Assembly: GCA_958510875.1 (NCBI GenBank)
Contig: OY294070.1
Coordinates: 930,001 to 994,000 of the forward strand
Reading direction: 5' to 3'
Length of the DNA: 64,000 nucleotides
Source of the DNA: Endomychus coccineus
Taxonomy: Eukaryota > Arthropoda > Insecta > Coleoptera > Endomychidae
Below, piece after piece: positions 44,401 to 52,101 of the stretch; the first letter of the stretch is position 1; every line of letters starts with the position of its first letter. The translations under genes and the position numbers were made by a program. The notes under the pieces were generated by a model. It was given only the letters and a program-made list of their open reading frames with translations, was not told the origin of the DNA and ran no database searches.

Positions 44401-45967
44401 TCTACAATTTTCATCCTCTTAGGGGGGCTAAGAGCAATTATTTTTCTTATTTAGGATATAAACTTATAAAATCGTGTATCTCCTGCAATATGGCTTTCGT
44501 CAGCAGAGATTAACAGGGGACCTGCTTGCCTACATAACACATTTATGGCGAAAATCTATTGAAAACCATGGGAAATTTTTCTCCAAAGCATTTGACCGAG
44601 TCTGGAACCAAAGTCTTCTTGGAAAATTGCAGTCATATGGTTTGCCGCCTCAACCTTGTCACTCAGTGTCGAGTTTTCTCTCAGATAGATCACTCGCGTG
44701 TGGTGGTTGACGGGGTATCGTCCTATCAACCCTGGTGTTCCACAGGGATCTGCCTGAAGGCGGATCCCACAAGCCCTAATATGATGATGTCGGGTACAAC
44801 TATTCCTATGAAGTCTTCCGTATTCATGCACGGGATCACCACCAACAGCACCCTCTCATGCGATGTTCATGTGAGGTCCATTGCTGAAACCTCTTCGCAA
44901 AAACTTTGTTTTCTGTTCCGTTACAAGAGCTATTTTACATCCCAGCAGATCCTCACTATCTACAAAGCACAGATTTGACCTGTCCCTGGAGTACTGTTCG
45001 TAGTCGGCTCCCAAACATACGCTAAAGCTCTTGGATTCTATCCAAAAGAGAGATATTCATTTGATTGATTCTGTCGCACTTACGAGTTCATTAACCTCTG
45101 TAGAACGTCGTAGAAAGGTGGGAGATATCTCCCTTTTCTAGAGATACTAGACGAGCTCAAGCTTGTCAAGGTCGAGACCTGCTGAATTTTTTCCTACCGA
45201 ACTTCCTTTTTCTATCGAACGGTGAAGTTGTGGAACTCTACCTAGTGAGGTCTTTCCCTATGCATATAACTTCCAAACCTTCAAGAAAAATTCGAATGCC
45301 TCGAATGTTATAGTTTCCCTCTCGTGTATCCTAAGTAAAAAAAAATACAGAGTCAGTCATTGATATGGGAAAGCTCTATTGCACATACGCCATTAATAAT
45401 AATGTACAGTATGTAGAATTTTTGTTAGGTGTTAATCTCGGCTAATTATTTCCATAGTAACCATTTTGGGGGAGCAATCGAGAATTTTTAAATGCAGACT
45501 TCGGTAATCTGCGCCTCATAATGACTAATTCCTAATTCTTGACTAAATATCAAAATTTTTAATCCAGGGGTAGAGGAGAGCACATCTGTTCGTTTTAAAT
45601 GTTTGAACTTTTAAGAATTGGTAAGAAAAATAAATTTCCAAATGGCTATTATGTTTTAATTTATAGTTTCGTTTCAACCTTGATCCATAAATGAATTATC
45701 AATTAATGATTTAATTCCTTTAACTTTTTTATATGCGCAACAGGAAGTTTTATAGATAATATTTTTATATCGTTCGTTACTTGCAAGCAGACTTTGGTAT
45801 GTTTATAATCAAACTGACGAATCGATTTAATTGTTGTAAGCCTCGTAAATATCATCACAACAATTACAGGTCGTCGAGGCAGGCCAAAGAAGGAAGACAC
45901 AAAAGTCTCTGAAGACGAAGACGCAGACGACAATGACGCTGCAGAAGACGAAGAAGATGACGAATAA
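35492..45967 (+). CDS. HMGA-like AT-hook chromatin protein, three coding exons
   Basis: Coding exons are 35492-35596, 35655-35772 and 45870-45967. All introns are GT-AG and in phase, giving 106 aa (human HMGA1a has 107). The protein is almost wholly Lys/Arg/Asp/Glu/Pro/Ala. It has AT-hook cores KRGRK (residues 10-14 and 31-35), a canonical KRGRGRPKG in exon 2 and GRRGRPKK spanning the long intron, then a purely acidic tail (EDEDADDNDAAEDEEDDE). Repeated AT hooks plus an acidic tail are the HMGA layout. HMGA proteins bind the minor groove of AT-rich DNA and act as architectural chromatin factors in the nucleus. The last AT hook and the acidic tail are reached only by splicing out 10.1 kb. A poly(A) signal AATAAA lies near 46286. 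Confidence 0.9.
36600..36900 (-). pseudogene. Penelope-like (family 2) C-terminal fragment with hammerhead-like end
   Basis: On the minus strand one 76-codon frame (36896-36666) reads MLNTGHTISQ..LDNLEVMEMYKRKSNLLN, the C-terminal block downstream of the GIY-YIG nuclease, also seen at 27240. About 20 nt after its stop the minus strand reads CTCTGATGATGG followed, after about 15 nt, by GACGAAATG. This is the order of a hammerhead core, but stem II does not pair convincingly. Confidence 0.6.
37593..38498. repeat. Hairpin repeat with termini TACAGGGTGAGTCAGTTTTTT
   Basis: A near-perfect palindrome of about 900 bp starts TACAGGGTGAGTCAG...TTGTAGACAAACTGC and ends in the inverse. Its arms contain AAGAAGAAAAGTTCC and ACATATGTCGTAGAAGGC and meet near 38045. 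Other copies of the same family lie at 46656-46790 (left arm only) and 47028-47608. The arms are open for 80 codons by chance, in inverse copies; this is not a gene. Confidence 0.75.
38711..39500 (-). mobile_element. TIR-bounded unit carrying an LTR-like end, tRNA-Lys primer-binding site and gag start
   Basis: The outer 21 bp on each side (TTGTTATGATTTCATTTC...) are perfect inverse copies. The unit is flanked by TATATA (38705-38710 and 39501-39506), and the mirror arm at about 37376-37392 supplies the empty site. On the minus strand the order is: an LTR-like stretch of about 240 bp (TGTTATGA...GTAGCA, 39499-39261), the 18-nt sequence TGGCGCCCAACGTGGGGC (39258-39241), which equals the primer-binding site for tRNA-Lys1,2, a 72-nt leader, and a gag-like frame. 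No 3' LTR is present; the unit ends in the inverted LTR start. Confidence 0.65.
38722..39168 (-). pseudogene. Gag N-terminal fragment of an LTR retrotransposon, truncated
   Basis: A frame of 148 codons starts MEGDRQRTPELIGFDQEGE and is dominated by a long coiled coil (KIEQGMSEIRDELKRVNDKF..., about residues 50-140). It ends within the terminal inverted repeat of its unit, so its stop is created by the junction. Position directly after a primer-binding site is what suggests gag; no capsid, zinc knuckle, protease or RT follows. The exact LTR family is not recognised. Confidence 0.55.
40004..40445 (+). pseudogene. Jockey-like RT fragment (family A), first unit of the array
   Basis: Frames read YGFRQQRLKGDLLAYITHLWRKSIE, FSKAFDRVWNQSLLGKLQSYGLPPQPC, then SSFLSDRS and GVPQGSVLAPTSFLLHINVLLE, then FADDGTF-like text. 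These are RT blocks 2 to 5 in order, broken by frameshifts. It is followed by a fold-back spacer (about 40540-41440) and then by the tandem duplicate units. Confidence 0.75.
41303..44560 (+). repeat. Tandem duplication of a 1434-bp RT/fold-back unit
   Basis: Every position checked between 41303 and about 42770 recurs exactly 1434 bp later, with the same frames (for example 41691/43125 and 42552/43986), and a third partial copy follows to about 44560. The first difference noted is at 44386 (cccagAagctcc). Each unit consists of a family-A RT fragment (GVPQGSVLARTSFLLHIN) and a fold-back segment with inverted arms (about 42155-42310 and 42700-42865; TAGCACAGGA-type core at 42400-42600). The near identity implies a very recent duplication or an assembly effect. 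Confidence 0.85.
44474..45310 (+). pseudogene. Jockey-like non-LTR remnant (family A), RT and 3' end
   Basis: This repeats the RT block of 40004-40445 (YGFRQQRLTGDLLAYITHLW, AFDRVWNQSLLGKLQSYGLP) and, unlike the other units, continues into the C-terminal part: SIAETSSQKLCFLFRYKSYF, QQILTIYKAQI, then (frameshifted) LEYCS..SQTYAKAL and a tail with LVRSFPMHI-like text at 45240-45290. It is the end of the array. The same 3' end occurs at 732-1090 (minus) and 28110-28420 (plus). Confidence 0.75.
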
Positions 45968-46655
45968 GTGTCGTACACGTCACGATCTCGGCAAAATTTA
46001 ATTTTTATAACCTCATTTTGAAATACATCATTCCACTTTGTTCTCGTGCCATTAGCTCAAAATGTCTCGTGTGTTAAAAAACAAACATTTTTCTGTTCTC
46101 ATTTTATTGAAGTAGTTGCCGATCGTAATAATTATAATAATAATGTGTAAGCATTTTTAGTTTTAGTTCTTTTTCGTGTGTATGATATGAAATTTTAGAT
46201 ATTTATCTTGGATTGAATGAATCTCAATATCACATTGGTATTGTGTTCTGGAATAAGTCCAAGTCAAAAACTAAATTATAGGTTAAATAAATGATTGAAA
46301 CATTTTAAAACGTGTTTTTCTTTTCGTCCAAACGTTCCACGATTGCAGGAATTCTGCAAGACACTGTTCAGGATCCTCTTTATTTAGGTAAGTGACAAGC
46401 TTAGAGCCGAATAGTTTTTAGAGGAAAAAAATTGTTTCGCCTCTTATGCAATATGAAATTTTATTCCATGTTGTAAAATGAAATGAGCTTTAGCGTTATT
46501 ACTTCACCTTCAGACGGTATTAACATAAACTATCAATACATATCGATGGGTAGGAAACGATTACTGTGGTTGGTCGTTCATGAACTTTATTACATTCTGA
46601 TAATGACGAATTGTTGATAACCAGAGTATAATAATTCGTAGAATAAATACATTAT

Positions 46656-47608
46656 ACAGGGCGACTCAGTTTTTTGTAGAAAACTCCAACAGCAGATAGA
46701 GCAGATGTTTTTAAGAAGAAAAGTTCCTATAAACATATATCGTAGAAGGCTTCGGTTTCGAGATACAGGGTGTTGAAATTTAAAAAAAAATTGCGACGGG
46801 TTACGTGATTCGTCTATCGATCCAGCTAAAGTCACCAGATTGTTGCTCGACCTGGAAAACGGTCGAAACGGTGCTTATACTGGGAAAAGTTTGGCTGAAA
46901 TCGATCCGTTTGGTAAGTAAACGATAATAATCGTCCCATATCCTACTTAAACCAAGGGGTAGGGATGGGAAAAGTGGGTCGAATGGGGATCGGCACCCCC
47001 TTAAATCTAGAATGAACATTTTATTATACAGGTTAAGTCAGTTTTTTGTAGACAAACTGCAACAGGAGATAGAACAAGGGTTTTTAAGAAGAAAAGTTCC
47101 TATAAACATATGTCGTAGAAGGCTTCGTTTTCGAGATACAGGGTGTTGAAATTGAAAAAAAAATTTAGTTTTTTGCGAATATCTCCGGAACCGTTTGTCG
47201 TACAGAAAACAGCTTTTGTAAGCATTTTCTACTCATAGTCATGACCATGTACATAAACATAAAAGTTGATTTTTCTCGAAAACCAAGAGTACCTTTTTTG
47301 TGTAGAAAACATTGGCGGTTCAAATGGTTGTCTCAAAACCGTACTTTTACAGTGGCGTAGAAATTGGGGAGAAAAACACCCACTACCCCTTCAAAATCAA
47401 TTATGACTAAAACAAACACAGAACATAGCTTACAAAAGCTGTTTTCTGTACGATAAACGGTTCCGGAGATATTCGCAAAAAACCGAAACACCCTTTATCT
47501 CGAAAACGAAGTCTTCTACGACATACGTTTATAGGAATTTTTCTTCTTAAAAACATTGTTCTATCTCTCGTTGAAGTTTGTCTACAAAAAACTGACTCAC
47601 CCTGTATA
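46656..47608. repeat. Two further copies of the TACAGGGTG hairpin repeat
   Basis: 46656-46790 is a left arm (TACAGGGCGACTCAGTTTTTTGTAGAAAACT...). 47028-47608 is a shorter, complete hairpin beginning TACAGGTTAAGTCAGTTTTTT and ending ACTGACTCACCCTGTA, with a reduced centre. They match 37593-38498 with a few percent difference. Between them lies an exon-like island (46800-46915). Confidence 0.7.
46800..46916 (+). other. Exon-like island ending in a splice donor
   Basis: One frame reads DSSIDPAKVTRLLLDLENGRNGAYTGKSLAEIDPF and stops at a good donor (TTTG|gtaagt, 46911-46917). Base composition is richer in GC than the surroundings. It is flanked by hairpin repeats on both sides. It could be a fragment of a host exon carried into a transposable element, or an isolated exon of a gene not otherwise visible. 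The protein was not recognised. Confidence 0.35.
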
Positions 47609-47665
47609 GGTTTGAATAATTGTGAATAAACTAAGTCTTAGTCCAATCAAACTAGACATGGTTGA

Positions 47666-49413
47666 CAGAAATCTTGGGGATAGCAGTCAAACCTATTTTT
47701 CATTTGGCGGGGGAAGTATATAGGAACATTTTTGCACGATATGCCCTTTTTTTGTGAGACTGTTTGTCATAAATACAATTGTTTACATTTTTTGACCGAT
47801 TTGCGCTGCTTTTGAAGTGTAGTTTGGTTAGTTTACGTCTGAGATGAAAATGACCTGTTCAAATAATTTTATTAGCTACAAAACCCTGTCAAGAAAAATT
47901 TTTGGGCCATTAATAATTTTCCGCTATTGATGGAAAATTGTAAACAAAATCTTAGAAGTCCAGATATTAAATAAGGCCAACTTATAGGAAAAATTTTGGT
48001 CATTAATAATTTTTCGCCAACTTTCATATTTCGCGAGATATGTGGACTTCTAAGATTTTGTTTACAATTTTCCATCAAAGGCGGAAAATTATTAATGGCT
48101 CAATTTTTTTGGCAGGGTTTTGTTGCTCATAAAATTACCAACAACTTTTACATTAGTCCAGGCTATGAACCGGAAAATAAAAAAAAAACATGTAAGTTCG
48201 AATCAAGAAATTTCTCAGGATCATTCATACCTTAAAACCTCTTGGGAACCCCAACCCTACCCATTGGTGGCGAAAATGGCCCGAAATTTCCAAGTCTAGA
48301 ATTGTATTTTCTACAAAAAAAGGTATTTTGGCATTTCGAGTGCACCTAGGAGGTTTTTTGGGTCGCTGAACACGAATCCGTAGCCAGATTCATTTGCAAT
48401 CCATCTTAGGGGCGGCCAATTTCGCACCCCTAATATGTTATTTTGCAATTTACGTGTTTTTGGCATTTCGAATGCACCAAGGAGGTTTTTTGGATCGCTG
48501 AACACGAATCCGGTGCCAGATTTACTTGCAATCCATTTTATGGGTAGTAAATCGAAGAAATTGGCCGAATTTGCACCCCTAATATGTTATTTTGCAATTT
48601 CAACGTGGTAATAATGATAGAGGCGAGCCAATTCTTGAAAATAATGATTCTGATGACGAATATTAAGTATTGTAAATAACTGTATAAAAAAAATAAGGTT
48701 AAGAATAAAAAAAAAGTATAGTAATTAAATATTTGTGGTCTTTTTCAAACAATTACTAATATTCCTATCCTCTTAATATTAAAAAAGGAGAAAACTCCGA
48801 AGTAATTTTAAAATACAAAAATAATAAAAATTTAGAAGCTTGTCAAATTAGCTATTTTTGTAAATTTCACACCCCTACGATGATATTCGAGTAAATCTGG
48901 CTTTGGATTCGACTCAAAAAACCCCCTTGGTGCATTCGAAATGCCTAAAACACGTAAATTACAAAATAACATATTAGGGGTGCAAAATTGGCCAATTTCT
49001 TCGATTTTACCACCCCTTAAATGGATTGCAAGTAAATCTGTCACCGGATTCGTGTTCAGCGACCCAAAAAACCTCTTAGGTGCACTCGAAACGCCAAAAT
49101 ACCTTTTTTTGTAGAAAATACAATTCGAGACTTGGAGATTTCGGGCCATTATCGCCCCCAATGGGTGGGAATGGGGTTCCCAAGAGGTTTTAAGGTGTAT
49201 GAATGATCCTGAGCACCTCCTGAAGCTAATGCAAAAACAATTTTTTTTTTCATTATAGCTAAAATCCCGGTTCACAGCCTGGACTACATAGGTCATTTTC
49301 ATCTCGGACGTAAACTAACCAACTAAACAATTGTATTTATAGCAAATACTCCCACTAAAAAGGGGGCATATTTTGCAAAAATTTTCATGCTATCCCGATC
49401 ATTTCTGAAATCA
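47666..49413. mobile_element. Fold-back element 3 with internal direct repeats
   Basis: Inverted arms start near GACAGAAATCTTGGGGATAGCA (47669) and end near TGCTATCCCGATCATTTCTG (49408). Shared blocks include TTGGTTAGTTTACGTC and GAGATGAAAATGACCT (47825-47860 and 49285-49320) and the stretch 48225-48600 against 48880-49205. The left inner arm has two direct copies (about 48320-48455 and 48456-48600) of a unit with AGGAGGTTTTTTGG, CGCTGAACACGAATCC and CACCCCTAATATGTTATTTTGCAATT. The centre (48600-48840) has a short frame ending NDSDDEY*. This architecture resembles Foldback-type elements; exact termini and target duplication were not determined. Confidence 0.65.
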
Positions 49414-49419
49414 ATCAAT

Positions 49420-50160
49420 TTATTTAATGGTGGAAGCCATTACTTTGTGATAATTTATCATATTGATTCAATAAAATAAAACAGTTTGTTTTTTATCACA
49501 TTAGTCCAGTAAACGAGGGACTTGATAACGAATTTTTTTCTCATGAACCGATTTTGTTCTGTGAGGGCTCATTCGATTCGTCTTCATCAAAGCTTACTAC
49601 TTTTGTTCCTTGATAAATTGTTTATTATTTTGTTAATAAATAGTGGCGAAACAGTTTTAAACGCTATTTTCCATTAATTTTAACCAGGTAAAGTTTATTT
49701 TTATTTATTTGACCGATGAACAGTGGATAATTAATGGACCTTAATTACCAAGTAGCCATCATCAGAGTAATCAAATATGTATTTGTTTATTTGGTGCTAT
49801 AGTAATAAATATAGTATTTTACATAAGTTAGAAACACAGACAAGAAATTTACATTAGTACATTTGAAACAGAAGCTAAAATCAATATTAGGAAATACAAA
49901 AAATTACAGTACAAAAGACAATTTTCATTATAATATAATTAATGCATCCTGTTGAAATGGAACGGTCGTATTCGCTTTGAAAAAATATTGGTGTTTTGTG
50001 GATATAGAAGGCCATTCCAGAATGTACAGATAAGGAAAAATAAGGATTTTGAAACTGGTAAAAACACGTCTTTATCCCCCTTCTCTGCAGTCGAAATATG
50101 TCTGTAAACTCACCCTAAAACATGGTGCCTTGATTCAGAAGTGATTCACATAATGATTTA
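49420..50160. other. Unrecognised AT-rich stretch
   Basis: 49430-49510 resembles 31510-31580 (GGTAGAAGCCGTTACACTA, versus GTGGAAGCCATTACTTTGTG). At 49745-49770 the minus strand reads CTCTGATGATGGCTACTTGGTA, another decayed hammerhead-like PLE end. No gene was seen. Confidence 0.4.
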
Positions 50161-50269
50161 ATTGTTCGATAAATATTTTAGTGAGTACCGCGAAATAGTC
50201 TGTGTAAATATATCATCGCATCAGGTTTGCACTGAAGTATATGCCAAGAAATTTGACGGCCATCGTCAT

Positions 50270-50560
50270 ACTTATTTTCTGAGCCAAGTCCAGAAATCAA
50301 GACTCGTGACGGCAGAAGTTGTATTACCGGTAAAAAAACATGTTAGTCGGAGTTATCCAGGCGATCAGGTAAATCATTTATGAAGATGAGGAACTTCAAT
50401 GGACCCTTATTATGACCTGTGGTATCCCAATGCTTATATCGCGCATATCAGACCAGCTATTGCTCAGATAAACCTGTTGATACCTGTTTGTGAACGTATG
50501 ATAACTGCAAACCGATACTGTTACTATCTTGACCATTCAACCAGAGGCGTAGCGAGGACA
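50270..50560 (-). pseudogene. Non-LTR reverse transcriptase remnant (third family)
   Basis: The minus strand reads ISIGIPQ (about 50435), then GPLKFLIFINDLPDRLDNS (about 50345-50400). This is the RT block with (G)IPQG and the following conserved helix; a small frame slip separates the two parts. The plus-strand frames here are shadows of it. Confidence 0.6.
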
Positions 50561-50619
50561 CTTCGCGTTAGGGTGAAATTTATTAAAAAATAGAAGAAAA
50601 CGTGATCCCTTCATCTTTA

Positions 50620-50896
50620 TGTGTGAAACAAAATTATTTTACTATAAATAAACAAGCGGATATGCAATGGGCAATCCACTCTCCTTTTTTGGCCAATATT
50701 TTTCTATGTGAACTTGAAACTTCCTTAAAAACAAAAGTGAATCAGTTTGCAAAAGTTTGGTATAGACATATTGACGATATTTTCGCAATTGCAAGTAAAT
50801 ATTTTGATTTACTTGGCTTTTTAAACACGCTTAATAGCCAATTTAATTCACTAAGATTCACTGTCAGAATAGAAACAGATAATCAGCTTCCTTTCA
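50620..50896 (+). pseudogene. Penelope-like reverse transcriptase fragment, 5' of the CR1-type insertion
   Basis: The frame reads MQWAIHSPFLANIFLCELETSL (the PLE 'SPLSP..AEIF' block), VWYRHIDDIFAI (catalytic DD), LLGFLNTLNSQFNSLRFTVRIE and DNQLPF. The next PLE block, (LP)FLDVNIIKNG, appears only at about 54963, after the non-LTR element. The PLE was thus split by that insertion, and its frame runs by chance into ORF1 of the inserted element. Confidence 0.8.
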
Positions 50897-50922
50897 AGAT
50901 TCCTTTTGAGATTCGATTCAAG

Positions 50923-52101
50923 ATGGCGACAAGTGAAATACGCGGTATTATGTGCTCCGTATGTGAAAATAAATTAAGTCGATATGACGATTCTTTAAAA
51001 TGCGAAACTTGTTCTCAAAGTGTTCATATTAAATGCATCAATATGAGTGTTCAAGATTTTCAAAAAATGAATGAGGCTAAGTTGATCAAATCTTGGAAGT
51101 GTGACCCCTGCATGAAATTTGTGAATTCATATTGCAATTGTAAGGAATTAAAGGAAATTATCAAATTGGTCCATGAAACCGTGAGTACAAATCAAACAAA
51201 AATCTCAAATGAAATGCATGAACTAAAGTTGTTAATTATAAATCAGAACGATAAAATTGTCGAATTAACAAATGAAGTTACGTTATTAAAAACAGTGGTA
51301 AATAAAGAAGAAAAACACGAAATTGCTGTCGACACATCTGCCTCGCAAGAAGAAACAGTGTTGAGAAATTCCCAACAAACAAAAAAAGATGTAAATAAGA
51401 AAGTGAATCCCGATAAATCAGATGGTATAATGCAAGCCGAATATTTCAATATATCAAATAATATTATCAATCTAGATAACGTTTCAATTAATGCGGAAAA
51501 TAAAATTCAAAATGAAAACGATGGATGGAAATTAGTAAAAACTGTAAAAAGTGCCAATAATAATATGTCGCGTAAAAAAGGACAAGACCAGGAGAACAAA
51601 TCCAAAATGGACAAGCCGAGAAAAGAAGGTGTCAATATTCATAATAACAATGGACATACTGCAGCATGTTACAGTACTGTAGCTCAAACAGGTCGAGATC
51701 GTCCTAGTACTTCAAATGTAAGACCGATAATAGTTCAAGATAATGTCAAAACTAATAATTTCAATCTCAAATCTTCAAACAGCGTTAAAAATAAAAATTG
51801 GTTTATCACCGGCTCCTCAAAGGAAAATACAGTGAAAGCTAGCAAAAAAAAAATGTTTTTATTTGTTTCGAGAATCAGCCCTGACACGAAACTAGAAGAT
51901 TTCAGAGAAATGGTTAAAATTAACATTCCAGAAGCTCAATGTGAATCGCTTCAAACTAGATTTCCGAATTTTTATTCTTCTTTCAAGGTAACAATAAATG
52001 AAAGTAGTTTTGAATTGGCAAAAAATATCAATATGTGGCCAGAAGGAGCACTCATTAGCAAGTTTTTTCTGAGAAAACAGAAGGAAATAACTGTGAAATA
52101 G
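50923..52101 (+). CDS. ORF1 of a CR1/jockey-group non-LTR retrotransposon (PHD-like finger protein)
   Basis: This is a 392-aa frame. The start is placed at the ATG at 50923 (MATSEIRGIMCSVCENK), because everything upstream in the same frame is Penelope sequence. Cys11, Cys14, Cys27, Cys30, His35, Cys38, Cys60 and Cys63 form a C4HC3 (PHD-like) zinc finger, as in ORF1 of CR1-group elements. A coiled coil follows (about residues 75-135), then a Lys/Asn-rich linker, and a C-terminal domain ending RKQKEITVK. The product is expected to bind element RNA and assemble the RNP. The frame is intact, and it overlaps ORF2 by 43 nt. Confidence 0.82.
   Translation: MATSEIRGIMCSVCENKLSRYDDSLKCETCSQSVHIKCINMSVQDFQKMNEAKLIKSWKCDPCMKFVNSYCNCKELKEIIKLVHETVSTNQTKISNEMHELKLLIINQNDKIVELTNEVTLLKTVVNKEEKHEIAVDTSASQEETVLRNSQQTKKDVNKKVNPDKSDGIMQAEYFNISNNIINLDNVSINAENKIQNENDGWKLVKTVKSANNNMSRKKGQDQENKSKMDKPRKEGVNIHNNNGHTAACYSTVAQTGRDRPSTSNVRPIIVQDNVKTNNFNLKSSNSVKNKNWFITGSSKENTVKASKKKMFLFVSRISPDTKLEDFREMVKINIPEAQCESLQTRFPNFYSSFKVTINESSFELAKNINMWPEGALISKFFLRKQKEITVK

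Larger units (their letters stand above)
35773..45869 (+). other. 10.1-kb coding intron of the HMGA-like gene
   Basis: The donor is AGCG|gtacgt and the acceptor caattacag|GTCGTCGAGG. It splits the codon of the first Gly of the last AT hook. The intron holds a PLE fragment (minus), a nested fold-back element and a tandemly amplified non-LTR remnant, listed separately. The stretches 35830-36300 and 45310-45860 show nothing recognisable. Confidence 0.85.

Noticed and set aside
48832..49302. A 156-codon minus-strand protein
   Set aside because: It lies in one arm of a fold-back element and repeats the inner direct units; nothing resembles a protein family.
50602..50922. N-terminal extension of ORF1 (107 codons)
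   Set aside because: These residues are Penelope reverse transcriptase sequence (WYRHIDDIFAI) that runs into the inserted element in frame by chance.
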